Positions 30,981-39,906 are shown, counted from the first letter of the stretch. The stretch is DNA of 47,184 nucleotides from an uncultured Corynebacterium sp. (GCF_902489365.1 NZ_CABTZR010000009.1:1-47184), one strand, 5' to 3'. Notes: generated from the letters alone by a model not told the origin. A program made the numbers and translations.

Positions 30981-31065
30981 GTACCCAACTGCGAGGAAGC
31001 TGGAAAGGGCACACGTGAAGGGGGTTGTCTCCACTGAATCGCGGTGAAGGTAAGCGCGCTGCGGG

Positions 31066-32919
31066 CTAGCCAAAGTCGATGATGATGACCCAGCCGCCAC
31101 GGTCGGATTGCTCGGGAGTGGGGTCAGGCTCGCGGCTGGGCTCGGGCTCTTTAGTCGGCTCGGGCTTTCTGGTGGGCTGAGGCTGAGTGGTGGGCTTGGG
31201 CTTGCTAGTTGGCTTGGGCTTGGGCTTGGTGGTGGCCGGCGGCGTGCTCGGGCCAGTTGGTTCGTCGTGAGGCGTGGTTCGTTCCTCGCCCACCGGAGTG
31301 GTGGTGGGAGCAGCCTTTGACGTGGAGGGCGTGGGTTCAGCCGGTGTCTTCGGTGTAGTCGTCACCACAGTCGGCGACGGGGTCGCCTGAGTTTGTGGGG
31401 TGGGGCGGGGCACGTGGATCGGCGGCGTCGTGCGCGGCCGCGGAGTAGTGCTCAGCGGGTGCGTGGTGGTTGGCGGCTCTGCGGAGCGACTGACCTCATG
31501 CGAAGTGGTTGATTCTGTGCTGTTTTCGGTGCTCCTAGGGCTGGAACTGGGATCGGTGGTCCGAGGTGTTGTTGTCGGTGCTGTATGCGGCAGGTGATCC
31601 GCGTGCGGTGACGTAGAAGCCTCCTCGGCAGCGGGCAGTGGTGTACGTTCCGTGGGCTCAGTGGGCTCAGCGGGCTCCGTGGGTTCTGCTGGTTCTGTAG
31701 GCTCTATGGACTCGGAAAAATCAGTCGAGCTAAGCGCTTGCGCAGCGTCTGTATCAGTCCGCTCCTCGGGGAGGTGGGCGTCTGCAGTCACAGTGTCCGC
31801 AGTGTCCGCGACGTCGGAGGTTTTGTCCTCAGCGGCGTCAGCATCGGCAGAGTGTGAAGTGGACACAACGAGGGTGTTTTCCTCAAAGGCCGATTCGGCG
31901 AGGTGATCGTGGGAAGAACCTGAAGAATTCCCGGAAGATACGAAGTTCGCAGCCCCGCCGACCACGACGGCAACGCCGGCGGCACAAGCTAACTTGAGCC
32001 CAGTGCTAGCCGCAGCGATCTTTGTTCCGGTCACGGCAACCGCCCCGGCAGAGTTGAGGGACAGGGCTTGTGCACTCTGCGTGGCAGCAGTACCGGCGGT
32101 CTTCGCTGCGCCGGTCGCCTCAAATCCGCCGGCTGGCAGGTTGGCTGCGTGTGCCTTGCCAGTGTTGGCGACCTGCACGGCCGCTGCGCCCGCGGCGGCA
32201 GCGATGATACCGGCGGTCCCCACGGCGAAGTGGCTTTCCGGTGTGCCTTCCTCGGAATAGACGGTGAGGGTTGGTTGTCCATCCGATATGAAATATGCAC
32301 GGGCAACTGCGATGAGTCCCTCGTGATTGAATCCCGCGATGGTGTCGCTCAACCATGGAGCCCGCTCCCGCGGAATAGTGGCGACGAGTTCGTCATCAAG
32401 GTGAACCTCGATGGAGCGACGGAAAAAGTGTCGGTTGTTGGTCAAACGCACAAGGAGGTGCGCAGGGTGCGTCGGCAGGGAACTGGACGGGACTGCAAAC
32501 TCGGTGATGTGCAAGGCGTGCTGGCCACTGAGCATGCCCCACCGCTGAGCCGGGGGAATATTGAGCGGCACGCACAGGCCAGGCTCTGGGAGGAGGACCT
32601 CGAAAGCAGGAATGGTTTCTTCCGCCGCATCCTCGCGGAGTGTGATCTCTGCGGTGGCTTGTGGGTTCAGCCCCGCACCGATGATCCAGTCCAGCTCCGT
32701 GTAATCAGCGGCTTGGGAGGCGGGGATCACGCCCACGATGTCTTCGTCGTGTTGGACGCGGAATCCAGTACTTGAGTGTCCACTCAAAGTGACGGGGAGA
32801 TGACTGCTTTCAGCTAGCGATAGCAGCTGCAGGAATATCTCCGGGTTTACGGTGTCAACCGTCAGGCGACGCGGTGTGCCAAACCCGTGGTGAGGAACCA
32901 CATAGTTAGTGACCGTCAT
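31066..32919 (-). CDS. Single-span protein with long Pro/Thr-rich C-terminal region
   Basis: 617 residues, function unknown. An N-terminal cytoplasmic part (about 1-255) seems to contain duplicated beta-rich modules (LPVTLSGHSSTGFRV, VIPASQAADY; FRRSIEVHLDDELVATIPRERA). It is followed by Ala/Gly-rich hydrophobic stretches and a likely membrane span (about 305-330, ending in NFVSSGNSSGS). The remaining about 280 residues are low-complexity. They comprise an acidic part, EPTEPAEPTEP repeats, Thr/Pro/Ser-rich sequence and KPKPTSKPKPT repeats, ending GGWVIIIDFG. Such regions usually cross the cell wall. I start at ATG 32919 (AAGG 8 nt upstream); a GTG at 32946 has no site. Encoded just downstream of leuA on the same strand but with its own promoter. 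Confidence 0.75.
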   Translation of the reverse strand: MTVTNYVVPHHGFGTPRRLTVDTVNPEIFLQLLSLAESSHLPVTLSGHSSTGFRVQHDEDIVGVIPASQAADYTELDWIIGAGLNPQATAEITLREDAAEETIPAFEVLLPEPGLCVPLNIPPAQRWGMLSGQHALHITEFAVPSSSLPTHPAHLLVRLTNNRHFFRRSIEVHLDDELVATIPRERAPWLSDTIAGFNHEGLIAVARAYFISDGQPTLTVYSEEGTPESHFAVGTAGIIAAAAGAAAVQVANTGKAHAANLPAGGFEATGAAKTAGTAATQSAQALSLNSAGAVAVTGTKIAAASTGLKLACAAGVAVVVGGAANFVSSGNSSGSSHDHLAESAFEENTLVVSTSHSADADAAEDKTSDVADTADTVTADAHLPEERTDTDAAQALSSTDFSESIEPTEPAEPTEPAEPTEPTERTPLPAAEEASTSPHADHLPHTAPTTTPRTTDPSSSPRSTENSTESTTSHEVSRSAEPPTTTHPLSTTPRPRTTPPIHVPRPTPQTQATPSPTVVTTTPKTPAEPTPSTSKAAPTTTPVGEERTTPHDEPTGPSTPPATTKPKPKPTSKPKPTTQPQPTRKPEPTKEPEPSREPDPTPEQSDRGGWVIIIDFG

Positions 32920-33070
32920 ATTGCTCGCCTTCGCTGAGTGGACCACGTCGGATACATGCGGCTGGGCGGGTCTGCCGTGAGCATTGGGAATGCCGGAGCC
33001 CGGACTGAAGCGCTGACTAGCCGTACGAAATGTTTGAAAAATCTTTATTGCAGTGCAGTTATGCTGCTTT

Positions 33071-33099
33071 ACTATATCGTTCTGAGTTTTGGCCTACAA
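33071..33099 (-). promoter_or_regulatory. Promoter of the Pro/Thr-rich protein gene
   Basis: Minus strand: -35 TTGTAG (33099-33094), 17-nt spacer, -10 TATAGT (33076-33071). The start near 33064 gives a leader of about 145 nt. The roughly 300-bp gap between this gene and leuA is AT-rich and otherwise contains only the hairpin at 33164-33191. Confidence 0.55.
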
Positions 33100-33163
33100 G
33101 AAAGCGCATTCAGCAGGATATTGTGACCAGGAATTTGCGCACATAGCTTGAAGCTCGGGTGCT

Positions 33164-33191
33164 GGGAGGGAGGAACTTGCTCCTCCCTCCC
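33164..33191 (-). terminator. Hairpin after leuA
   Basis: Perfect 11-bp stem GGGAGGGAGGA / TCCTCCCTCCC with a 6-nt loop, 36 bases past the leuA stop. No T-run follows on either strand, so termination may be weak or factor-assisted. Confidence 0.5.
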
Positions 33192-33226
33192 TAGCTGCAC
33201 TGTTGTTTAGCCTGGCTTTGCCTGGC

Positions 33227-35041
33227 TTAGTCTGCGCGGTTGACTGCGGACGTAATCGCGTTGATGGACGCGCGCGTGGTGGATCCAGCGATGCCTGCGC
33301 CCCATACCTGGGCACCGTTAACCTCGGCGGCGATGTAGCAGGCCGCCTCCGCATCGTCACCGGAGGTGCGGGATTGCTGGGAGTAGTCAATGACTTCGAA
33401 ATCAATTCCGACGTCCTCCAGGGCATTAGCGTATGCGGCGATGGGGCCGTTGCCGATGCCGGAGACAACGCGCTTCTCACCGTTGAAGACGATGGTCGCG
33501 GTAACCCTGGCGTCCTCGCCCTCTGTGGTGGAGTTGTCCACCTGGAAGGAGACCAGCTCCAGCGGGGAGGTGCGCTCCAGGAATTCGTTGGCGAAGATGT
33601 CCCACATGTTCTTGGAGTTGACCTCGCCACCTTCGGCGTCTGTCACCGCTTGGACTACGGAGGAGAACTCTGCCTGCATGGCGCGCGGCATATTAATGCC
33701 GTGGTCGGTCTTCATGATGTAGGCTACGCCGCCCTTGCCGGACTGCGAGTTGACGCGGATGACTGCCTGGTAATCGCGGCCGACATCCTTCGGGTCGATG
33801 GGCAGGTAAGGAACCTCCCAGGTGGTTTCCTGCAGTTCCTCCCACGACACCTCGGTGTTGTTGGCGCCGGGGCGCACTTCCTGGGCCAGGGCATCCAGGC
33901 CCTTGTTGATGGCATCCTGGTGGGAGCCGGAGAAGGCCGTGAATACCAGTTCGCCGCCGTAGGGGTGGCGCTCCGGTACACGCAGCTGGTTGCAGTACTC
34001 GACCGTCTCGCGGATCTTGGGCAGATCGGAGAAATCGATCTGCGGGTCCACGCCCTGGGTGAGCATATTCAGACCCAGCGTGACGATGTCTACGTTGCCG
34101 GTACGCTCACCGTTGCCAAACAGGCAGCCTTCAATGCGATCTGCGCCGGCCATGTAGCCCAGCTCGGCGGCGGCGATGCCTTCGCCGCGATCGTTATGGG
34201 GGTGCAGTGACAGGATGATGGAGTCACGCTTGGCAAAGTTGCGGTGCATCCACTCGATCTGGTCGGCGTACACGTTCGGGCTAATCATCTCCACCGTGGA
34301 CGGCAGGTTGATGATCATGGGGTTGTCCGGGGTGGCCTCCATGATGTCGACGACGGCATCGCAGACCTCGACGGCGAAGTCCAGTTCGGTTCCCGTGAAG
34401 GATTCCGGAGAGTACTCCCAGCGCCAATTGGTGTCCGGGTAATCCTTGGCAATGCCCTTGATGAGCTCCGCGGCATCCGTGGCCAGCTTCTTGATGGCCG
34501 GGCGGTCCTTGCGGAATACCACGCGGCGCTGCAGCTTCGAGGTGGAGTTGTAGAAGTGCACGATGACGTTCTTCGCGCCCTGGCACGCCTCGAAGGTGCG
34601 GCGGATCAGGTGCTCGCGGGCCTGGACCAAGACCTGGATGGTGACGTCTTCAGGGATCTTATTGCCCTCAATAATCTCGCGGACAAAGTCGAAGTCCGTT
34701 TGGGAGGCGGAGGGGAAGCCCACTTCGATCTCCTTGTAACCCATGGCTACCAGCAGGTCGAACATGCGGTGCTTGCGCTGCGGGGACATCGGATCAATCA
34801 GGGCCTGGTTACCATCGCGCAGATCCACCGCGCACCACTGCGGGGCCACAGTAATCTTCTTATCCGGCCACGTGCGGTCCGGCAGCGTGACGGGCTCGAC
34901 CTCCTGGGCGAAGCTCTGGTAGCGGTGGACTGGCATTGAGGAGCCGCGCTGCTTATTCCAGGCGGGCTGGTTCTCGTTGCGCGGGCCGGCCGGAGTAGTG
35001 ATTTCGCGGGGAGCGGAGATGAAAGAATCGTTGGGGGACAT
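33227..35041 (-). CDS. leuA: 2-isopropylmalate synthase
   Basis: 604 residues. First committed step of leucine synthesis: condensation of acetyl-CoA with 2-ketoisovalerate. The protein begins MSPNDSFISAPREI and continues GPRNENQPAWNKQRGSSMPV, essentially as in C. glutamicum LeuA. It shows the catalytic AVDLRDGNQALIDPMS, metal ligands in SLHPHNDRGEG, NGERTGN, and a C-terminal leucine-sensing domain (about 480-604). I start at ATG 35041 on the family N-terminus, with AAGGAAGAG upstream. The frame stays open for 40 more codons to an ATG at 35161, which could give a longer form. Confidence 0.95.
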   Translation of the reverse strand: MSPNDSFISAPREITTPAGPRNENQPAWNKQRGSSMPVHRYQSFAQEVEPVTLPDRTWPDKKITVAPQWCAVDLRDGNQALIDPMSPQRKHRMFDLLVAMGYKEIEVGFPSASQTDFDFVREIIEGNKIPEDVTIQVLVQAREHLIRRTFEACQGAKNVIVHFYNSTSKLQRRVVFRKDRPAIKKLATDAAELIKGIAKDYPDTNWRWEYSPESFTGTELDFAVEVCDAVVDIMEATPDNPMIINLPSTVEMISPNVYADQIEWMHRNFAKRDSIILSLHPHNDRGEGIAAAELGYMAGADRIEGCLFGNGERTGNVDIVTLGLNMLTQGVDPQIDFSDLPKIRETVEYCNQLRVPERHPYGGELVFTAFSGSHQDAINKGLDALAQEVRPGANNTEVSWEELQETTWEVPYLPIDPKDVGRDYQAVIRVNSQSGKGGVAYIMKTDHGINMPRAMQAEFSSVVQAVTDAEGGEVNSKNMWDIFANEFLERTSPLELVSFQVDNSTTEGEDARVTATIVFNGEKRVVSGIGNGPIAAYANALEDVGIDFEVIDYSQQSRTSGDDAEAACYIAAEVNGAQVWGAGIAGSTTRASINAITSAVNRAD

Positions 35042-35128
35042 GGTGTTTGTTCTCTTCCTTGTGTGAGGCTTGAGGCGTTTGTTTCGCTGTGTTGCCGTGA
35101 TGAGCAACGGTGTAGTGAATTGTGGGGG

Positions 35129-35185
35129 ACGGCCAGCTGTGGTGTGTGTTGGCATCACCATGCTCCGCGACGGGGCGCTGGCCGT
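35129..35185 (-). promoter_or_regulatory. Inverted repeat in the leuA leader
   Basis: 9-bp perfect arms ACGGCCAGC (35129-35137) and GCTGGCCGT (35177-35185), 39 bases apart, 88 bases before the leuA ATG. A -10-like TAGGTT lies just upstream on the minus strand. No leucine-rich leader peptide was found, so this is not a classic attenuator. An RNA structure or operator is possible. Confidence 0.35.
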
Positions 35186-35316
35186 AGAGTTGCAAACCTA
35201 AATCCCGCCGCGGCTACTAAGGAGAAGAGTGTGCCGCAAAGTCATGTGAGCCACAATACAACGCTTCCCACTCTGCGGCAACTGGTTTCACATACTGGGA
35301 TGGGGTCGTGGGTGGC

Positions 35317-35322
35317 TAGGAT
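35317..35322 (+). promoter_or_regulatory. -10 box TAGGAT, leaderless start of the mannosyltransferase gene
   Basis: TAGGAT followed by 7 nt and GTG at 35330. No Shine-Dalgarno sequence is near this GTG, and the box fixes the start against several upstream in-frame alternatives. Confidence 0.5.
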
Positions 35323-35329
35323 GTGTGAC

Positions 35330-36523
35330 GTGCCTGAAGAAAACACCATGACGACTGCTCCGGAACCTGGGAAGAAGGCCGCGCCGGACAAGGGACCGGA
35401 TGCCGCCCCGACCCCGGAAGGCGCGCCAGGGGTACTTTCGCTCCTGCCCATGGCCGTACTGGTCGCGGTAGTGGGAACTGCAGTGCGTATTGCTGTGTTG
35501 AACGGCATCGCAGCCGTTAACGAACAGGAGCTGTGGGATCAGCTCACGGCCTGGGACTCTAAGTACTACCTGGAGATCGCGCGCGTAGGTTATTTCGATG
35601 CGGACATCCATACGGATGGGCCGGTCTATGAGAAGACCATGGCTTTCTTCCCGGGTTTTCCCATGCTCTTGCGGGTTCTGGGGTGGACCGGGATCAGTCT
35701 TGAGGTCGCTGCCCTCATTGTGAATACTCTTTTTACCGCGGTTATGGCTGCTGGAGTCATGGTCCTAGCGCAGCGCTTGGGGGCGGGGCGCCGTGGGCAA
35801 TGCGCCGCGGCCATCGTGGTCAGCAGTGCTCCGATGTCCATTGTGTTTTCTATGCCCTATACGGAAGCCCTCTTCGGGGCCCTTGTGGTGTGGGGACTCG
35901 TGGCGCTGGATGAACGCGATTGGTGGAGCGCCGCAGCTTTCGGTATCGCCTTGTCCTTTGTTCGGCTGACCTCCGTGGACTTCCTTGTAGTTTTTGGCTT
36001 GTGGGTGCTCCTTTACGGGCGGCGTTCCTGGCAGGCGTGGCTCAGCCTGATCGTGGCGTCGCTCCCGCTGCCGGGTTACTTGTTGTGGACGCAGCGCTAC
36101 CTGGCGGAGGCTGGCGGCTACTTCGGCATCCAAACCGAACACTGGAACTCCACCTTCGACGGGGGCGTTGCCACCGTGCGGTTCGTGTGGGAAACCTTGA
36201 CGGAAAACAATGATGTGGGCTATCTGCTCACCGTGCTGGTGATCCTCGGTGCCCCCGTGTTGCTCATCGCGGCCTGGGGGAAGGTTAACCCGGTCGCTTG
36301 GTGGTTTAGCGCCGCGTTATGTGCGAATGTGCTGCTTTCCGACGGCATCATGCACTCGCGCCCGCGTCTCCTCTTGCCCGCGATCATTCTGGTGCTGCCG
36401 TGGGTTGTGCGCGCCGCCACGGCGTGGCGCCCACGCATGCTGTGGGCTGCCTGCGGTGCATGGGTCCTGTGGTCGGCGTGGTTCTCCGCTTACATGCTGG
36501 TGGTCTTTGAGTGGGCGATCTAG
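35330..36523 (+). CDS. PIG-V-like GT-C family membrane mannosyltransferase
   Basis: 397 residues, about nine transmembrane helices. After a Pro/Ala-rich N-tail and the first helix comes LTAWDSKYYLEIARVGY. This is the acidic loop signature of polyprenyl-phosphate-mannose-dependent GT-C enzymes of the PIG-V/GPI mannosyltransferase type. FFPGFPMLLR and SSAPMSIVFSMPYTEALFGAL follow, also typical. In corynebacteria, such enzymes act on the outer leaflet in lipomannan, PIM or protein mannosylation; which one cannot be told here. GTG start is set by the leaderless -10 box. ATG 35348 is the next alternative. Its stop overlaps the convergent DMT gene by four bases (CTAG). Confidence 0.8.
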   Translation: MPEENTMTTAPEPGKKAAPDKGPDAAPTPEGAPGVLSLLPMAVLVAVVGTAVRIAVLNGIAAVNEQELWDQLTAWDSKYYLEIARVGYFDADIHTDGPVYEKTMAFFPGFPMLLRVLGWTGISLEVAALIVNTLFTAVMAAGVMVLAQRLGAGRRGQCAAAIVVSSAPMSIVFSMPYTEALFGALVVWGLVALDERDWWSAAAFGIALSFVRLTSVDFLVVFGLWVLLYGRRSWQAWLSLIVASLPLPGYLLWTQRYLAEAGGYFGIQTEHWNSTFDGGVATVRFVWETLTENNDVGYLLTVLVILGAPVLLIAAWGKVNPVAWWFSAALCANVLLSDGIMHSRPRLLLPAIILVLPWVVRAATAWRPRMLWAACGAWVLWSAWFSAYMLVVFEWAI

Positions 36524-37392
36524 CGTGGGCTTTGTTCCGCGCGCCGAGTGCTTCCCGGGTTGACCGGAATGCGTGACAGGACGATCGTGGCGGCGATCAT
36601 GATGATGAGTGAAGCCCCCATCACGCACCAGCCTGCGATGCTCTCGACCTGGAATTTCTCACCCAAAACCCAGTAACCCAGGCCGAAAGCCACGATGGGT
36701 TCCATGATGGTCATCGCGGGAAGGGAGTGCGCAAGAGCACCGGCGTGGAAGGAATACTGCTGGATCACGGTTCCGGCAGCCGCCAGCCCGATGAGCACGT
36801 ACAGCTCCCAGCTGGCTAGCAATGCTGCGATGCCTTGGTGGGAGAGGACGTCAACCACCGCTTTCGCTACGAGCGCCACGTAGCCGTAGAGGATGCCGCA
36901 GGCGGCGCCGAGTGCCAGCGCGGATTCCTCCGGCCGGTTATAGGCCGCCACAAAGAGTGCGGTGAGTGTCAGCGCGCCGAGGGCGAAGGCGGGCCACCAT
37001 TGGGACCAGGTGGGCGTCGTCAAGCCTGCGGTGGGGCGTCCGTAGACCACCATGATGCCCACTGCGATGGTCAGTGCCAAGCACCAGAAGACCTCCCGCG
37101 CCGGCATCGGCCGCCGGGAATACCACGCGGCGAGCGGCAGCGTGAACATCAGGGACAGGACGAGGATGGGCTGCACGATGAGCAGTGTGCCGAAGTGGAG
37201 TGCGATGAGCTGCAAGGCATAGGCAACGACGGCGGCTCCGGTGCCAATCCACCACAGGGGCGTGCGAATTGCGGTGCGCATGACGTTCCTAGAGCTGGCG
37301 TCCAACACGATGCGGTGGCGTATGACTGTGCCCCAGGCCACGACTAGTGCCGAGGCCAGTGCGAAAGCAACGGCAACCAGGTTTGAAAGCAT
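36520..37392 (-). CDS. DMT-superfamily (EamA-like) transporter
   Basis: 290 residues with about nine to ten hydrophobic helices and little else. Two EamA-like halves, short loops, and GEKFQVESIAGWCVMGASLIIM near the end are typical of the drug/metabolite transporter superfamily. Substrate unknown; the neighbouring amino-acid genes make an amino-acid exporter possible but unproven. I start at ATG 37392, with AAGGTGG 5 nt upstream. A longer frame to 37515 lacks a site and runs into the lysC leader. The C-terminus is a short basic cytoplasmic tail. Confidence 0.85.
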   Translation of the reverse strand: MLSNLVAVAFALASALVVAWGTVIRHRIVLDASSRNVMRTAIRTPLWWIGTGAAVVAYALQLIALHFGTLLIVQPILVLSLMFTLPLAAWYSRRPMPAREVFWCLALTIAVGIMVVYGRPTAGLTTPTWSQWWPAFALGALTLTALFVAAYNRPEESALALGAACGILYGYVALVAKAVVDVLSHQGIAALLASWELYVLIGLAAAGTVIQQYSFHAGALAHSLPAMTIMEPIVAFGLGYWVLGEKFQVESIAGWCVMGASLIIMIAATIVLSRIPVNPGSTRRAEQSPR

Positions 37393-37452
37393 CGTTTCCA
37401 CCTTACCTGGAATTAATATCCAGCACGTGTTTCGATGGTAGCCAAAGGGCGG

Positions 37453-37458
37453 TAGTCT
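37453..37458 (+). promoter_or_regulatory. Candidate -10 box of lysC-asd
   Basis: TAGTCT about 80 nt before the lysC start. I found no lysine riboswitch-like core in the leader. Other -10-like words (TAGGTA, TAATGG) lie nearer the gene, so the assignment is weak. Confidence 0.3.
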
Positions 37459-37538
37459 AAAGGAGTTGACTGCCGGTCTATAGGTATTGGGCGGTGAACA
37501 GGTAATGGCCCTCACAAACAGGAAAGGTGGGACCGTCA

Positions 37539-38804
37539 GTGGCCCTAGTCGTACAGAAATACGGGGGATCCTCCCTCGAAAGCGCAGAGCGCATTCGCGC
37601 GGTGGCGGAGCGCATTGTGGCGACGAAGAAGCAGGGCAACGACGTCGTTGTTGTGTGCTCCGCCATGGGAGATACCACCGATAACCTGCTTGATCTCGCA
37701 GCGCAGGTCAACCCCGTCCCGCCCCAGCGTGAGATGGATATGCTGCTGACCGCGGGCGAGCGCATCTCCAACGCGCTCGTCGCCATGGCAGTGGAGTCCC
37801 TCGGTGCGCAGGCTCAGTCTTTTACCGGCTCCCAGGCTGGAGTGCTCACCACTGAGCGTCACGGTAACGCCCGCATTGTCGACGTCACCCCGGGTCGCCT
37901 TACCGAGGCGCTGGATGCAGGCAAAATCTGCATCGTCGCGGGTTTCCAGGGCGTCAACAAGGAATCGCGCGATGTCACCACCCTCGGCCGTGGCGGCTCG
38001 GACACCACCGCGGTGGCGCTGGCGGCAGCACTCAAGGCCGATGTGTGTGAGATTTACTCCGATGTCGATGGCGTCTACACCGCCGACCCCCGCATCGTCC
38101 ATAACGCCAAGAAACTCGACCAGCTGTCCTTCGAGGAGATGCTGGAGATGGCAGCTGTGGGCTCCAAGATTCTGGTCCTGCGCAGCGTCGAGTACGCCCG
38201 CGCGTTCAACGTTCCCCTTCGAGTCCGCTCATCTTATTCAAACGACCCCGGCACGCTGATTGCCGGTTCAATGGAGGATATCCCCGTGGAAGAAGCAGTA
38301 CTTACTGGTATCGCAACCGACCGTTCCGAGGCTAAGGTCACCGTCCTGGGCATACCGGATCGCCCAGGTGAGGCGGCCAAGGTGTTCCGCGCCATCGCGG
38401 ACGCCGAGATCAACATCGACATGGTCCTGCAAAACGTCTCCTCGCTGGACTCCGGTACCACCGACATCACCTTCACCTGCCCGCGCTCGGACGGCCCAAA
38501 GGCCATGGAGATCCTGGCCAAGCTCAAGGAAGAGGGGCACTGGACCAACGTGCTGTACGACGACCAGGTGGGCAAGGTCTCCCTGGTCGGTGCCGGCATG
38601 AAGTCCCACCCGGGCGTTACCGCAGATTTCACGGAGGCATTACGCGACGCTGGGGTCAACATGGAGCTCATCTCCACCTCCGAGATCCGCATTTCCGTGC
38701 TGACCCGCGAGGCCGACCTGGACAAGGCGGCGATTGCTTTGCACGAGAAGTTCCAGCTGGGTGGCGAGGAAGAGGCCACCGTTTATGCTGGTACCGGACG
38801 CTAA
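37539..38804 (+). CDS. lysC: Aspartate kinase, alpha subunit
   Basis: 421 residues, exactly the C. glutamicum LysC length. It phosphorylates aspartate, the entry to lysine, threonine, methionine and diaminopimelate. The kinase domain has ALVVQKYGGSSLESAERI at the start, SAMGDTTD, and the FTGSQAGVLTTERHGNARI and GRGGSDTTAVALAAAL blocks. Two ACT-type regulatory domains (about 265-421) bind lysine plus threonine. I start at GTG 37539 to match the family N-terminus. GAAAGGTGGG ends 7 nt before it. A GTG at 37527 is in frame but overlaps that site. asd follows after 19 bases. Confidence 0.97.
   Translation: MALVVQKYGGSSLESAERIRAVAERIVATKKQGNDVVVVCSAMGDTTDNLLDLAAQVNPVPPQREMDMLLTAGERISNALVAMAVESLGAQAQSFTGSQAGVLTTERHGNARIVDVTPGRLTEALDAGKICIVAGFQGVNKESRDVTTLGRGGSDTTAVALAAALKADVCEIYSDVDGVYTADPRIVHNAKKLDQLSFEEMLEMAAVGSKILVLRSVEYARAFNVPLRVRSSYSNDPGTLIAGSMEDIPVEEAVLTGIATDRSEAKVTVLGIPDRPGEAAKVFRAIADAEINIDMVLQNVSSLDSGTTDITFTCPRSDGPKAMEILAKLKEEGHWTNVLYDDQVGKVSLVGAGMKSHPGVTADFTEALRDAGVNMELISTSEIRISVLTREADLDKAAIALHEKFQLGGEEEATVYAGTGR
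38286..38804 (+). CDS. lysC: Aspartate kinase beta subunit from internal start
   Basis: In-frame GTG at codon 250 of lysC, with GGAGG (38273-38277) 8 nt upstream. It gives a 172-residue polypeptide consisting only of the regulatory ACT domains. C. glutamicum LysC is known to be an alpha2-beta2 enzyme whose beta chain starts at this same codon, and both the site and the length are preserved here. Confidence 0.85.
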   Translation: MEEAVLTGIATDRSEAKVTVLGIPDRPGEAAKVFRAIADAEINIDMVLQNVSSLDSGTTDITFTCPRSDGPKAMEILAKLKEEGHWTNVLYDDQVGKVSLVGAGMKSHPGVTADFTEALRDAGVNMELISTSEIRISVLTREADLDKAAIALHEKFQLGGEEEATVYAGTGR

Positions 38805-38823
38805 AGTTTAAGGAGTTAAGGTC

Positions 38824-39861
38824 ATGACCACTGTTGCAGTAGTAGGCGCCACCGGCCAGGTCGGCCGCGTGATGCGCACCCTCTTGGAGGAACGCAACTT
38901 CCCGGCCGAGACGGTCCGTTTCTTCGCCTCCGCGCGCTCGGCGGGCCAGGAGCTCACCTTCCGCGAGGAGAAGATCGTCGTGGAAGATCTGGCAGAGCAA
39001 ACCGTCGACAGCCTCGCTGGGATCGACGTCGCCGTGTTTTCCGCCGGCGGTTCCACCTCCAAGCAGTATGCGCCGCTCTTCGCCGAGGCCGGTGCCATCG
39101 TGGTGGATAACTCCTCCGCATGGCGCAAGGACCCGGATGTGCCGCTCATCGTTTCGGAGGTAAACCCGCAGGAAAAGGGCAATACCCCGAAGGGCATTAT
39201 CGCGAACCCGAACTGCACGACCATGGCGATCATGCCGGTCACGAAGGCGCTTCACGACGCCGCCGGTCTCACCACCATGCGCGTCGCCTCCTACCAGGCC
39301 GTTTCCGGTTCCGGCCTGGCAGGCGTGGAAACCCTGGTTAAGCAGGTGGCGTCCATCGGTGACCGCAGCGTGGAGCTCGTCCACGATGGCTCGGCGCTCG
39401 AGGTCTCCGAGGAGGATCTGGGCCCCTACGTCGCCCCGATTGCGTATAACGCGCTGCCGCTGGCCGGCAACCTCGTCGAGGATGGCACGGAAGAAACCGA
39501 CGAGGAGCAGAAGCTGCGCAACGAGTCCCGCAAGATCCTGGGCATCCCGGAGCTGAAGGTCTCCGGTACGTGCGTGCGCATCCCGGTATTCACCGGCCAC
39601 ACCATGGTGGTGCACGCGGAGTTCGAGAAGCCGATTACCCCGGAGCAGGCCCGCGAGGTGCTGTCCTCCGCACCGGGCGTCAAGGTCGTCGATGTGCCGA
39701 CCCCGCTGGCGGCAGCAGGCATCGACCTCTCCCTGGTCGGACGCATCCGCCAAGACCAGACGGTCGAGGACAACAAGGGTCTTATCTTTGTTGTTTCCGG
39801 CGATAACCTGCGCAAGGGCGCCGCGCTCAACACCATCCAGATTGCGGAGCTCTTGGTCTAA
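38824..39861 (+). CDS. asd: Aspartate-semialdehyde dehydrogenase
   Basis: 345 residues. NADPH-dependent reduction of aspartyl phosphate, the product of LysC, to aspartate semialdehyde. NADP loop VAVVGATGQVGRVM (4-17), catalytic C131 in IANPNCTTMAI, H259 in CVRIPVFTGHTM, and the SYQAVSGSGLAGV substrate region are present. Shine-Dalgarno AAGGAG lies upstream of ATG. The 19-base gap to lysC and the single terminator after it make a two-gene operon. Confidence 0.97.
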   Translation: MTTVAVVGATGQVGRVMRTLLEERNFPAETVRFFASARSAGQELTFREEKIVVEDLAEQTVDSLAGIDVAVFSAGGSTSKQYAPLFAEAGAIVVDNSSAWRKDPDVPLIVSEVNPQEKGNTPKGIIANPNCTTMAIMPVTKALHDAAGLTTMRVASYQAVSGSGLAGVETLVKQVASIGDRSVELVHDGSALEVSEEDLGPYVAPIAYNALPLAGNLVEDGTEETDEEQKLRNESRKILGIPELKVSGTCVRIPVFTGHTMVVHAEFEKPITPEQAREVLSSAPGVKVVDVPTPLAAAGIDLSLVGRIRQDQTVEDNKGLIFVVSGDNLRKGAALNTIQIAELLV

Positions 39862-39906
39862 AGCAAAGCCGCAGTGAGTTCTACAATCTGCATAGACACG
39901 AAAAAA

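Noticed and set aside
31640..31710. Tandem DNA repeat (GGCTCAGTG-like units)
   Set aside because: It is the coding sequence of Glu-Pro-Thr repeats of the Pro/Thr-rich protein, with imperfect units and no sign of a separate element.
35042..35195. Leucine-rich leader peptide for leuA attenuation
   Set aside because: The short frames in the leader (from TTG 35195 or ATG 35161) contain no leucine cluster.
37393..37538. Lysine riboswitch before lysC
   Set aside because: The leader is too short and lacks the conserved five-helix core; corynebacterial lysC is controlled at the protein level.
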